Source: Tractidigestivibacter scatoligenes
Lineage (GTDB): Bacteria; Actinomycetota; Coriobacteriia; Coriobacteriales; Atopobiaceae
Length of the DNA stretch: 64,000 nucleotides
Assembly: GCF_001494635.1 (NCBI RefSeq)
Contig: NZ_LOJF01000001.1
Span: 744,001 to 808,000 of the forward strand
Direction of reading: 5' to 3'
The notes beneath the pieces were generated by a model. The model had not been told where the DNA came from. It ran no database searches and saw only the letters and a list, made by a program, of their open reading frames with translations. Below are positions 8,098 through 17,036 of the stretch, piece after piece. Position numbers and translations under genes: made by a program. Numbering within the stretch: the first letter of the stretch is position 1; each line of letters starts with the position of its first letter.

Positions 8098-8193
8098 AAA
8101 CCTCACACGTGATATTTACTATTTGATTAGGGAAGACAAAAGGCCAGTTGATAGGTAGCGAAAATCAATAACGAAATATCACGTGTGAGGTTT
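8098..8193. repeat. Long-armed palindromic element D
   Basis: Perfect 20-base arms, AAACCTCACACGTGATATTT (8098-8117) and its complement (8174-8193). An inner pairing TATTTGATT/AATCAATA carries one bulge. The loop has GACAAAAGGCCAGTTGATAG (8135-8154). The outer arm shares CCTCACACGTG with element C, but the inner arm differs and is still complementary. Confidence 0.75.
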
Positions 8194-8299
8194 TCTTTAG
8201 TATGAGGTTTCTGACAGTTGACCTCCTACCGATTGCCGAGCGCGTAGCATGGAGCCGACAAAGCCGTGCGACCGAAAGCCGCATCCAAGGAGGCACGGA

Positions 8300-9145
8300 A
8301 TGCTGTACACGCCCGTCACGAAGAACGCGATCAGGTTCTGCTATCGGGCGCACGCCGGCCAGCTGGACAAGGCCGGCCTGCCCTACGTCAACCACCCGCT
8401 TCACCTTGCGGAGCAAATGTCCACCGAGGACGAGACCTGCGTCGCGCTTCTCCACGACGTGATGGAGGACTGCGGAGCTACCCCGGAGGACCTTCTCGCT
8501 CTGGGCATCTCGCCAGAAGCACTGGCCGCGGTCCAGCTCCTTACCCACAAGGACGGCGTGCCCTATCTTGATTACGTGCGCGCAGCGGGCGAGAATCCCA
8601 TCGCGCGCCGCGTCAAGGTGGCTGACCTGCGCCACAACAGTGACCTCACGCGCCTGGACGATGTGGGGCCAAAGGACATCGCGCGGCTCCGCAAGTACCG
8701 CATGACGCGCGTGATTCTGGGCGACATGGCAACCAAGGTGCAGACGCCAGCGGGCTCAGTGGCCATGCAGGTGGCGGGCGAGCCGTACCCGTTTGTGGTG
8801 CGCGACGAGTCGGACGGTGCGCTCGCGCTGGAGGCGGACGTGCTGCCGCTCTCGGTTGGCGAGAAGGTCGAGCTTCGGTACGACTTTGGCCCTGCGGTCG
8901 CGCAGGGGGCCAGCGAGCACGGGGTCTGGCGCGTGTACCAGGTGGGCGACGTCACCGTCGGCGTGGCGCTTGCTGCCGCGCCCGCCGTGCCCGTCGCGCC
9001 CACGTACCGCCTAGACCCCGACGCCGCCATCGTCACCGTGACAGCAGACCCCGTGGCCCACAGGCGAGACGCTGGTGCCAATAGCTTCACCGTTCACGTG
9101 GCGTGGCGCCGTGGCACAGGCGAGAAAGACGTGCGCACCGTGTGA
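8300..9145 (+). CDS. HD-domain protein, MESH1/SpoT-like (p)ppGpp hydrolase fold
   Basis: The first about 150 residues carry the ordered HD metal site: RAHAGQ (His18), NHPLHLAEQM (His32), LLHDVMED (His52-Asp53) and VADLRHNSD. This matches RelA/SpoT and MESH1-type pyrophosphohydrolases, which remove pyrophosphate from ppGpp or similar nucleotides. The remaining about 130 residues (from PAGSVAMQVAGEPY) are an unrecognised beta-rich region. AAGGAGG six bases before 8300 fixes the start. The stop codon overlaps a copy of the short palindrome. Nucleotide hydrolysis is inferred from motifs; the C-terminal half may bind a ligand or partner. Confidence 0.8.
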   Translation: MLYTPVTKNAIRFCYRAHAGQLDKAGLPYVNHPLHLAEQMSTEDETCVALLHDVMEDCGATPEDLLALGISPEALAAVQLLTHKDGVPYLDYVRAAGENPIARRVKVADLRHNSDLTRLDDVGPKDIARLRKYRMTRVILGDMATKVQTPAGSVAMQVAGEPYPFVVRDESDGALALEADVLPLSVGEKVELRYDFGPAVAQGASEHGVWRVYQVGDVTVGVALAAAPAVPVAPTYRLDPDAAIVTVTADPVAHRRDAGANSFTVHVAWRRGTGEKDVRTV

Positions 9146-9171
9146 GACAAAGGGAGTTTCCCTTTGTCTCA
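9143..9171. repeat. Short palindrome TGAGACAAAGGGA, copy 3
   Basis: Arms of 13 bases with a three-base centre (GTT instead of CAG-type centre). Its first three bases form the TGA stop of the HD-domain gene, so it may act as that gene's terminator. Confidence 0.7.
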
Positions 9172-9240
9172 TGCCCTAATTATTGTCGCGTCCCTCGGCT
9201 ATGGTGTGAGGCACCATACGTCGAGAGGATGGTGGCCACC

Positions 9241-10056
9241 ATGGCAGAAGCAGCGCCCACAGCAGAGGAGCTCAAGAGCGCCATCCGCGAGGTGCGCGCG
9301 GACATCCTGGACATAGTCACGCAGATCGAGGACATCAAGCTCCAGCAGCTCCCGCAGATTTACGCGGACTACGCCGTAAAGATCGGCTGCTGGGAGAAGG
9401 AGCTCCTCGAGGCGGAGGTTGCCGCTCGGCGCGCAAAGCGGCGCTACGCCCTTGCGCAGGCGCAGGCAAACCAAGGCCAGGTGCCAGATTACGAGAAGAT
9501 CGAAGCCCAGCTCGACGAGGAGCTCTCCGCCTGGACCGCGGCCGCCGAGGAGGCAAAAGAGGCCTACGAGCAGGCGCTTGCCTGGCGCCTGGGAAGGGTT
9601 GCCATGCCGGAGGCGGACGCCAAGGAGATGCACACGCTGTATCGTACGCTCATGAAGCGCCTGCACCCCGACGTCCATGTGGGAGAAGACGAGAAGCGCG
9701 CCGAGTACTTCGCCCTTGCCCAAAAGGCCTACCAGGACGGTGACATTGTGGTGCTTCGCTCGCTCGAGGCTGCGACGCGGCACTTTGATCCTAAGGATGA
9801 CCTCGCGGAGGAGGAAGACACCAACGCCCTGGCCACGGAGCTGGAGCTCCAGCAGGTCGAGCGCTCTGCCATGGAGAAGCAGCTCAATGAGCTTGAGAAC
9901 TGCGAGGACATGCAGCTGGGGAAGCTCCTCCAAGACCCGGAGTGGGTGAGCTCCCGCACTGCGGAGCTGCGCGAGGCCATCGAGGAGTGGGAGCGCACCC
10001 AGCGAGAGTTCGACTTGCGCGTAGCCAAGCTGAGGGAGGCCATCGATGGGGACTGA
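9241..10056 (+). CDS. J-domain protein with coiled-coil flanks
   Basis: A 271-residue cytosolic protein. Long charged helices occupy residues 1-125 (ELLEAEVAARRAKRRYALAQ) and 190-271. Between them, a J-domain core with MHTLYRTLMKRLHPDVHVGE carries the HPD tripeptide (near residue 142) needed to stimulate DnaK ATPase, followed by AEYFALAQKAYQDGD. No G/F or zinc regions are present, so it is a type III (DnaJC-like) co-chaperone. The ATG at 9241 is chosen; an in-frame ATG at 9229 would add four residues. Its stop overlaps the start of the next gene by 11 bases, so it forms an operon with the HIRAN protein. Confidence 0.78.
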   Translation: MAEAAPTAEELKSAIREVRADILDIVTQIEDIKLQQLPQIYADYAVKIGCWEKELLEAEVAARRAKRRYALAQAQANQGQVPDYEKIEAQLDEELSAWTAAAEEAKEAYEQALAWRLGRVAMPEADAKEMHTLYRTLMKRLHPDVHVGEDEKRAEYFALAQKAYQDGDIVVLRSLEAATRHFDPKDDLAEEEDTNALATELELQQVERSAMEKQLNELENCEDMQLGKLLQDPEWVSSRTAELREAIEEWERTQREFDLRVAKLREAIDGD

Positions 10057-12157
10057 CGGAGCAACGCCGAGCAGCTCGGCCGGTCTGGTGCCTGTCCGTC
10101 CCGGCGGCGCCGGTGCCATCATCCAGGCGATGCACGGGAAGGGCGGCATGGGGATAGAGATCCCCAAGCCCTTCTCGCAGCCAATCTGCCTTGTGCCGGA
10201 CACGCGCATCGCAGGCACTACCCACATAGATGACATCGACGAGCTGGCCCCAAAGCTCTCCGTGGGCGATCGGCTCGCGCCCGGCGCCGCCGAGGGCGAC
10301 GTAGCGGCCGAGGCGGTCAAGCGCGCCCAGATCCGCCGCACCATCGAGGACCACCTGGAGCGCCAGCTCGAGATGTGGCCCCGTCACATCAAGGTGCTCT
10401 CGCTCTTCTTCATCGACAAGGTCGAGAAGTACCGCGTCTACACCAAGGACGGCTGGGAGAGGGGCGAGTACGCCGAGGTCTTCGAGCAGGAGTACGCGGA
10501 CCTCCTCGAGCACGGCTGGAAGAGGCGCTGCGAGGAGGCCGGCGTCCCGCTCATCGACGACCCGGCGGCCGTCCACAGCGGCTACTTCTCCAAGGACGGC
10601 AAGGGCCGCTTCAAGGACACGAGCGGCACGACCGACGCCGATACCTCCACCTTCGAGCTCATCATGCGCGAGAAGGAGACGCTCATCGCCTTCCCCGATG
10701 GCAAGAACCACGACAAGGACGTCTCGTTCATCTGGAGCCACTCGGCGCTAAAGGAGGGCTGGGACAACCCCAACATCTTCCAGATCTGCACGCTCGTGGA
10801 GACCAAGGACACGCTCACCAAGCGCCAGAAGGTTGGCCGCGGCCTGCGCCTGCCGGTCGACCAGTCGGGCGAGCGTTGCCTCGACCCGGAGGCCAACGTC
10901 CTCACGGTCGTCGCCAACGAGTCCTACGACGCCTTCGCGCGAGGGCTTCAGTCCGAGCTCGACAAGGACGGCGTCCGCTTCGGCGTCATCGCGCCGGAGT
11001 CCTTCTCCAAGGTCACCGTGCGCGCGGCGAGCGGCGCCGAGAGCCCGATCGGCTTCGAAAAGTCCAAGCAGGTCTTCGAATCCCTGCAGAAGGCCGGCCT
11101 CGTCAGCAAGAAGGGCGAGATCACACCCGAGCTCAAGAAGGCTGCCCAGGACGGCAAGGTCGAGCTTCCGGCCGGCCTCGAGGAGGCCAAGGAGCAGGTG
11201 GAGGCCATCATCCTGCACAAGGCCCAGAAGCTCGAGATCAAGGACAAGTCCAAGGAGGTCCGCGTCAGGCTCGACAAGGACGTCTCCCTCAGCCCCGCGT
11301 TCCAGGCGCTCTGGGAGCGCATCCGCAGGCGCACCAAGTTCCAGGTCGAGGTCGACTCCGACGAGCTCGTGGCGCGCTGCATCGAGGAGATCCAGAAGAT
11401 GCCGCCGGTGCGCCCGCTCGAGGTGCTCAGCATGTGCGCCGACCTCTCGGTCGACGACGCGGGCGTCACCGCCCAGGGCACCGAGCAGTCCACGGTCAAC
11501 ACCAAGACCGTGCGCGCCTACGACCTGCCTGACCCCATCGCCGAGCTGCAGGACGCGGTCGACCTCACCCGCCACACGCTCAAACGCATCCTCGTAGGCT
11601 GCGGCCGCTACGACGAGTTCCCCAACGATCCGGCGACGTTCCTCGCGCAGGTCGCGAGCCGCATCGAGACGGCCAAGTCCGCCATCGTGAGCCGCGGCAT
11701 CAAGTACGTGCGCCTGCCCGAGGACGAGTGGTACACGATGAAGGACCTCGAGCCGGGCGACATCCGCGCCTACCTGGGCCAGAACGCCTGGGAGCCGGAG
11801 CATGGCAAGTCGCTCTACAACTACGTCGTCTACGACTCCTCGACGGTCGAGAAGCCCTTCGCCGTGGAGCTCGACCAGACCAAGGAGATTGAGGTCTTCG
11901 CCAAGCTCCCGTCCAAGTTCACGATCGACACGCCGCTCGGGCCCTACAACCCCGACTGGGCCTACGTCGTCAACGAGGACGGCGAGCATCGCGTCTACTT
12001 CGTGACCGAGACAAAGGGCGGCGGCAACAACGACCCGCACCTGCGCCCGACCGAGCAGCTCAAGGTCGACTGCGCCAAGAAGCACTTCGCGGCCCTCGGC
12101 GTGGACGACCTCATCTACGACGTCCGCACAACTCTACACAGCGTGGCGGTGAAGTGA
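10046..12157 (+). CDS. HIRAN-domain start fused to C-terminal half of type III restriction Res subunit
   Basis: The first about 76 residues (PFSQPICLVPDTRIAGTTHI, then LAPKLSVGDRL) look like the beginning of a HIRAN-domain protein, cut off just where the domain usually runs on into REPDNPHD-like sequence. From about residue 80 the frame is a Res subunit: QIRRTIEDHLERQ, IKVLSLFFIDKVEKYR, then the helicase C motif GWDNPNIFQ and QKVGRGLRLPV, and at the end a PD-(D/E)XK-like region with WAYVVNEDGEHRVYFVTETKG. The N-terminal DEAD/Walker A half and the Mod methyltransferase are absent. An in-frame deletion fusion is inferred. Without an ATPase core it is unlikely to restrict DNA. Confidence 0.75.
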   Translation: MGTDGATPSSSAGLVPVRPGGAGAIIQAMHGKGGMGIEIPKPFSQPICLVPDTRIAGTTHIDDIDELAPKLSVGDRLAPGAAEGDVAAEAVKRAQIRRTIEDHLERQLEMWPRHIKVLSLFFIDKVEKYRVYTKDGWERGEYAEVFEQEYADLLEHGWKRRCEEAGVPLIDDPAAVHSGYFSKDGKGRFKDTSGTTDADTSTFELIMREKETLIAFPDGKNHDKDVSFIWSHSALKEGWDNPNIFQICTLVETKDTLTKRQKVGRGLRLPVDQSGERCLDPEANVLTVVANESYDAFARGLQSELDKDGVRFGVIAPESFSKVTVRAASGAESPIGFEKSKQVFESLQKAGLVSKKGEITPELKKAAQDGKVELPAGLEEAKEQVEAIILHKAQKLEIKDKSKEVRVRLDKDVSLSPAFQALWERIRRRTKFQVEVDSDELVARCIEEIQKMPPVRPLEVLSMCADLSVDDAGVTAQGTEQSTVNTKTVRAYDLPDPIAELQDAVDLTRHTLKRILVGCGRYDEFPNDPATFLAQVASRIETAKSAIVSRGIKYVRLPEDEWYTMKDLEPGDIRAYLGQNAWEPEHGKSLYNYVVYDSSTVEKPFAVELDQTKEIEVFAKLPSKFTIDTPLGPYNPDWAYVVNEDGEHRVYFVTETKGGGNNDPHLRPTEQLKVDCAKKHFAALGVDDLIYDVRTTLHSVAVK

Positions 12158-12158
12158 G

Positions 12159-12734
12159 ATGGCCAAAGAGAAGTCTCAATGGACGGTCCAGACGCAGCAT
12201 GAGTACCAGATGCCAAGCCGAATTCTCCTGTTCGAAGACTTCTCGACCATAGTGCCGTTCTATCTCTACAGGGCGGCACCTGCTAACGTTTCGACGCTCT
12301 CGTGGGACATCCCCTCGGTCCTAGGTTCCGAGGGGATGTCCCTCCTCTATGTCAGGATGATGGGCGAACGAATGCAGTCATTTCGAGGTACGACAAGTGT
12401 TGCCAGGGAGTCCGGCTGGGCAAGCGAGAAGAAGCTGGCCGATCAGAACCTTGCGTTTGACGAGGAGAAAGGTCTGTTCTATCAAGGCTCGAAACGGTTG
12501 GATGACTCAACGGACTACTCGGACACGTTTGACTCGCTGCTCAGGCATATCCGGAACGCGGTAGCTCATGGCCGCATGCGCAAGGAGGGCGAGTTCCTGC
12601 TGCTGGAAGATAGCAATGGCAAGAGCACCGATGCGAAGGGGAATCCCAAGCCATTAACGGCAAGACTGGTGGTGCGTCCAAGTACGCTGACCCATTGGGC
12701 GAGGCTCATTGAGGATGCCTGCGCTCAGGCGTGA
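12159..12734 (+). CDS. HEPN-domain protein (possible RNase or accessory defence protein)
   Basis: This 191-residue protein has SLLRHIRNAVAHGRM near residues 126-140. RNAVAH is the R-x4-H motif that forms the active site in HEPN ribonucleases. The N-terminus (QTQHEYQMPSRILLFEDFST) is not recognised. It starts one base after the stop of the Res fragment, so the two are co-transcribed. HEPN proteins accompany restriction and abortive-infection systems, where they cleave RNA or act as toxin partners. The HEPN call rests on the motif and helical context and not on an alignment. Confidence 0.6.
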   Translation: MAKEKSQWTVQTQHEYQMPSRILLFEDFSTIVPFYLYRAAPANVSTLSWDIPSVLGSEGMSLLYVRMMGERMQSFRGTTSVARESGWASEKKLADQNLAFDEEKGLFYQGSKRLDDSTDYSDTFDSLLRHIRNAVAHGRMRKEGEFLLLEDSNGKSTDAKGNPKPLTARLVVRPSTLTHWARLIEDACAQA

Positions 12735-12991
12735 ATCAGTGTCGTGCAAAAGCGCGGCGCAGCAATGCGTTTATGGACGCACGATGGTTTAACGGCAGGC
12801 GTGCAAACTGATGCAAATATCAGCACCGCGACAGAAGAGCCACAGGGTGAAGCGTAACCCGGCAGGAGTGCCGGCTTGTGGCGTGCTGAGTAGAGAAGCG
12901 TCACGTACTGGGCGAGACCGTCCGAAACGCGCCCAGCTCATCCGCGCTACCGTCGAATCGGAAAGGCGGGTCGAGACGAGAGGAGCGAGCG

Positions 12992-13375
12992 ATGCACCAG
13001 AAGAAGCTGGTCGTGATGGAGGACGACGATGAGAAGAGGACGATGTCATGGGGAGAGGCCGACGACGGCCTCGCATACGTCCGCGAGACGGCGATGGGCA
13101 CCGTGACCGAGTTCGCGTACGGCGAGCGCTTCTGGGAGACAACCTTCTTCTTCCGTCCCACGAAGGCGTACAACCTGGACGACGTTGCCGACCGCGTCGC
13201 GACGAGCGGGGACGACTGCTTCCTGTGCGACATAGCCGACGCCCTCGAGTTCTGGGGCATCCCGTACGAGAGAGGATCGCACCCGCCCGCTCGCTGTTTA
13301 GCCGCCACCGAGAAGGACGAGAAGAGCGAGAAGATTGGCTACGCCCCGTGCAAGACGCACGGGGCGCTTTCATGA
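12992..13375 (+). CDS. Hypothetical acidic protein
   Basis: A 127-residue frame with a good ribosome site (AGGAG six bases before ATG). It is rich in Asp/Glu near the start (VVMEDDDEKRTMSWGEADDG) and has two cysteines in DDCFLCDIADALEF. No family was recognised. It abuts the 3' end of the broken portal gene that reads towards it, and its last about 12 residues may be read-through into altered phage sequence. A phage-derived small protein is one possibility. It could also be a frame without function. Confidence 0.45.
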   Translation: MHQKKLVVMEDDDEKRTMSWGEADDGLAYVRETAMGTVTEFAYGERFWETTFFFRPTKAYNLDDVADRVATSGDDCFLCDIADALEFWGIPYERGSHPPARCLAATEKDEKSEKIGYAPCKTHGALS

Positions 13376-14469
13376 GTGGAGAAGAGCGTTAAGTCTGCCC
13401 GCCGCCTGCCGCCGGGGATCTCCGGCACCGCCGCATGCTCGCGCCTCGGGGCCGTCCGCGCCACATCGCGGGCCTGGCCGGTCGTGCCACGGCCCTGCGC
13501 CTCGGTGCGCAAGGCAGGTGCGAACTCGGTGATGGTGTCCTCGGTCGACATAACCTTGCGGAACACCGTGCAGTCGCCCTTGCCGAAGGGGATGGGGTCC
13601 TCTTCCCATCGAGTGTCTTCTCCTGGTCGAACATGACATCGGAGAGAAACACCCGCATCTTGCCGGCGTCGATTTCGTTGATGAGCGCGTCGTAGGCGAG
13701 GTCCACGCTCTGCACCGCGTCGATGGCATCTTGCGAACACCGACTGCCCGTAGGGCGAGAAGTCCACGTGCGTGTTCGGCACCGCGGGCCTCACGATGCC
13801 GAAGGTTGGAAAGGCCGAGCCCGTATCCACCTCGGGCGCCACGCCCGGCACGCTCGCCTCGCGACCGTCCCTGTCGAAGCACACCGTGCGGATCCGATAA
13901 ACGCCATCGTCACCAAGCACGTGCATCTGCAGCTGGTCCAGAACCCCACCTTTCGAGAAACACCTCGTAACGAAGGCGCATTCGCGTATTCCCTCGTAGT
14001 CCCATGTGAGGGGGACGACCATGCGCGCGTCGTGGTGCCGGATCTTAATGCTCTTTCTAGCGGTGTCCATCCATATGGCGAACGCCCCAGTTCCGAGCCC
14101 GAAAGCCCGCACGACCGCCTCCTGCGCCCGCCCCCAGAAGTTCATGGACGAGAGGAACGAGTTGATCCAGTCCGTGCACTGTTGAGCAGAACACGCCACG
14201 GTCGTCTTCTCGTCGAGGAGGAGGGAGCCCCACTCCCGGCACACCCGCATCGCCGGCATGATCGTGCGCCTGTGTACCTGGTACACGCGCCCAAAGCCAT
14301 CGGTGTCCCGGTAGTCGTAGAACTCGCCGACGGCCCGCATCCACGAGTTCCACTTGCGCACGTGGGGCTCCATGTCCTCCAGCGCCCGCGTGCTGTACCC
14401 GGCGCCCCGCAGATACGCCCTCACACCCTCCGGCATCCAGTACACTTCGTTGTCGCTCAGCATCTCCAT
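13376..14469 (-). pseudogene. Phage portal protein remnant (frameshifted, 3' truncated)
   Basis: The first about 245 codons closely match the second, uninterrupted portal gene at 61636-62964 (shared YSTRALE-MEPHVR-W, FGRVYQVHRRTIMPAMRVCR, WGRAQE-VVRAFGLGTGAFA). After FSPYGQSVFA the frame slips: the expected VQSVDLAYDALINE is found in another frame at 13600-13715. It returns at IPFGKGDCTVFRKV and is lost again after LRTEAQG. About 130 C-terminal residues are missing. The GGAGG-led start at 14469 is intact. It is a decayed gene of a tailed-phage head module; the portal forms the dodecameric DNA entry ring. Confidence 0.85.
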
Positions 14470-14573
14470 ATTGTCCTCCGCTCATCGTGACTTCGGTCGA
14501 ATCATCGAATGGCGTCACAGAGAGGGGGCCGTTCGGGGGCTACCGGTGTTCCTCCAGGCCTTTTTCAAGTGCG

Positions 14574-14579
14574 TATAAT
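14574..14579 (+). promoter_or_regulatory. -10 box of the zinc-hook ATPase gene
   Basis: TATAAT at 14574-14579, 60 bases before the ATPase ATG, preceded by GTGCG. No good -35 box is seen. It lies between the portal remnant and the ATPase gene and faces the ATPase. Confidence 0.45.
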
Positions 14580-14639
14580 TGGAAAAACGGTGCCACTCAC
14601 CTGCCGCTCCATTGGAAACAAGTGCTCATCGGAGTCCCT

Positions 14640-17024
14640 ATGTCTGGAGATATCCCATCAATTCTTGGTGTTCATGCATGTGGCAGCATCTATGGTGAAG
14701 CCGGGTGCGATTTCGACCTCTTTAGAAAAAGGAACATCTCCAATCACGAGAAACCTCATCGCGTGTCGGTGATATTCGGTCATAACGGCTCCGGCAAGAC
14801 GACGATTGCGCGGCAGATTGCGTCAGCGGCAAAGCGCGACAGCGGGTCCTATTTCTACGACGGCGACAATGCCAAGCTCGAATTGGACCTTGCCGAGGCC
14901 GAGCGCGTACGGGTGTTTGATGAGAGCTATATCGAGAGCAAGATTCGGATCAAAGACGATGGACTTCAAGCAATCGTAATGCTGGGCGACCAGGCCGACG
15001 CAGAAGCCAAGATTGCGGAGATCAACGAGAAGCTCGAGACCGACGAAGAAGAGATTGCGGAGCTTGAGAATCGGAAGAAGGCACTGGAAAGCGGCCCGTC
15101 ATCGGTCGACCAGCTCAGGGCAGACGCAATGGATGATGCGAAAAATGGCGGCTGGGGGCAAAGAGGCCAAGACGTCAAGAGGCTCAAGTCAAAGATGGTC
15201 CTCAACGCGAACAGATGGAGCTCCATCCTGCAGGCCAGCACGACGGCCTCACGAAATGAGGTTGATGAGCGGTACCGGACAAAGCTCGCAGGCTATCGAA
15301 AGGCGCAAGCATCCGGGTCTCTGATTGACACGCGCCTTGAGCCTATTAAGTACACGCATGATGATGAGGAGAAGCTCATCCGGATTCTCGGGAGGGTGCT
15401 AGATGAGCCAGAGCTGACCGATCGAGAGCGGCGCATTCTGTCACTGGTTCAGAACGGCCGTCAGGATATGGTTGAGATGGCGCGTGTCGAGTTTGCTTCC
15501 GGAGAGGCCACCATGTGCCCGCTATGCCAGCAGGAGGTTTCGAAAGAGTATGGAGAGTCGCTCGAAAGAAGCATCGTAAAAGTCCTCGGCAAAGAGGTAG
15601 ACGAATATAAGACGGAGCTGCGGGCCATCGCCTTGCCCGACATACAAGAGGCCGAGATACCGCAGCAAGTTTCTGGCGATGCCAAGGCCGCCTATGCATC
15701 TGCCTGCAGCAAGGCGGGGTCATTGGTTGAGGGATACCGCGAACTGATCAGAAAACGAGAGACTAACCTCTATACGCCGCTAGACGAGATTCCTCACGGC
15801 TTGGCGGACGCGATTGACCTACTAAACGATTCCATCGTGTCGGTCAACGGGGAAATCGACACTATTAACGAGGCCTTTCGTAACAGGGAAAGAATGGAGC
15901 AAGAGCTCCTAGAGCTAAGCGACCAAATAGCATGGATTGACGCGCACGCCAAAATCGAATTGCATGCCAAGGCAGAGAAAGAACTGGCAGACGTAAACAA
16001 AAGGCTAAGCGAACAACAGTCTCTGAAGAAGTCCCACCAATCAGACAAAAGACAACAAGAGGCGCGGCTACGCCAAGTCGACATTGCGGCAGACATAATC
16101 AATCGCTACTTGGCGAGCGTGTACTTTGACGTCAACCGCTTCAGGCTGGTTCCGTCTGACGAAAGGTACGCGATTCGCTCCCATGGCAATCCCGTCATGC
16201 CCAAAGACATCTCCACCGGCGAGAGGAACATCTTGGCTCTCTGCTACTTCTTCTCCGAAGGAGGAGAAAACAAGCGTGAGGGCAGCGAGGACAACGACCC
16301 ACAGTACATCGTGTTGGATGACCCGGTCTCCAGCTTCGATATGGAGAATAGGATAGGAATCTGCTCCCTGATACGCGAAAGAGCCGAGCACCTTATTTGC
16401 TCGAATCCGGATAGTCGCATAACAGTGCTGACTCATGACGCTGGCGTCGTTACAGAGCTCAAGCACACGTTTGAAGATATCAAGATATCAACGGGCAAAA
16501 CCTTCATTATCGACTACCTTGATCTCGCCCGGGATGGCACGAGGGATCGCCCGATGAATATTGCGGAATATACCGCCTTATTGAAAAGGGCTTACGACTT
16601 TGCGTCTTCCCAAACCGAAGACGAACGGGAGACCCAAGTAATCGGAAATGTACTCAGACGCATTCTCGAAGGCTATGGTACGTTCAATTACGGTATGGGC
16701 ATGGAAGAAATATCGAGGAACCCGGAGCTTAGCGCGCGCTTCGGAGATCTCGCTCCATTGCTAGGAAGCGTCATGTACCGTCTCGCATTTAATGACGAGA
16801 GCCATATGCGGGAGAGGCTTTCGGCGCTTAACACGCCTCTGAACTTTTCCCGCTATAGCTATGACGAGAAGAAAGCCTGTGCGCAGTGCGTATTCGTCAT
16901 CCTCGACAAACTCGACCACGAACACGTCCGACATCAGCTTAAGAAGTCCAATGTGTCAGACAAGGACATTGGGAACAAGCTCGCTTGCTGGGAAAGCAGA
17001 TTCACTGCAGTCGAGAATAGCTGA
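14640..17024 (+). CDS. AAA_13-type ATPase with zinc hook, RloC/PrrC-like
   Basis: A 794-residue protein of the PrrC/RloC (AAA_13) type. Walker A GHNGSGKT is at 47-54, then come two long coiled-coil stretches around CPLC at 293-296 (a Rad50-like zinc hook). The signature STGERNIL is near 525 and Walker B YIVLDDPVSSFD near 556-567. The region after it has RRILEGY and, 45 residues on, NDESH; R-x3-E plus His resembles the Arg-Glu-His triad of anticodon nucleases PrrC/RloC. RloC senses DNA damage or disruption of host DNA and cleaves tRNA in phage defence. ATPase and hook are seen; nuclease activity is inferred. It lies between a terminase remnant and a portal remnant, reading against both. Confidence 0.78.
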   Translation: MSGDIPSILGVHACGSIYGEAGCDFDLFRKRNISNHEKPHRVSVIFGHNGSGKTTIARQIASAAKRDSGSYFYDGDNAKLELDLAEAERVRVFDESYIESKIRIKDDGLQAIVMLGDQADAEAKIAEINEKLETDEEEIAELENRKKALESGPSSVDQLRADAMDDAKNGGWGQRGQDVKRLKSKMVLNANRWSSILQASTTASRNEVDERYRTKLAGYRKAQASGSLIDTRLEPIKYTHDDEEKLIRILGRVLDEPELTDRERRILSLVQNGRQDMVEMARVEFASGEATMCPLCQQEVSKEYGESLERSIVKVLGKEVDEYKTELRAIALPDIQEAEIPQQVSGDAKAAYASACSKAGSLVEGYRELIRKRETNLYTPLDEIPHGLADAIDLLNDSIVSVNGEIDTINEAFRNRERMEQELLELSDQIAWIDAHAKIELHAKAEKELADVNKRLSEQQSLKKSHQSDKRQQEARLRQVDIAADIINRYLASVYFDVNRFRLVPSDERYAIRSHGNPVMPKDISTGERNILALCYFFSEGGENKREGSEDNDPQYIVLDDPVSSFDMENRIGICSLIRERAEHLICSNPDSRITVLTHDAGVVTELKHTFEDIKISTGKTFIIDYLDLARDGTRDRPMNIAEYTALLKRAYDFASSQTEDERETQVIGNVLRRILEGYGTFNYGMGMEEISRNPELSARFGDLAPLLGSVMYRLAFNDESHMRERLSALNTPLNFSRYSYDEKKACAQCVFVILDKLDHEHVRHQLKKSNVSDKDIGNKLACWESRFTAVENS

Positions 17025-17036
17025 GTAGCTTGCTCA

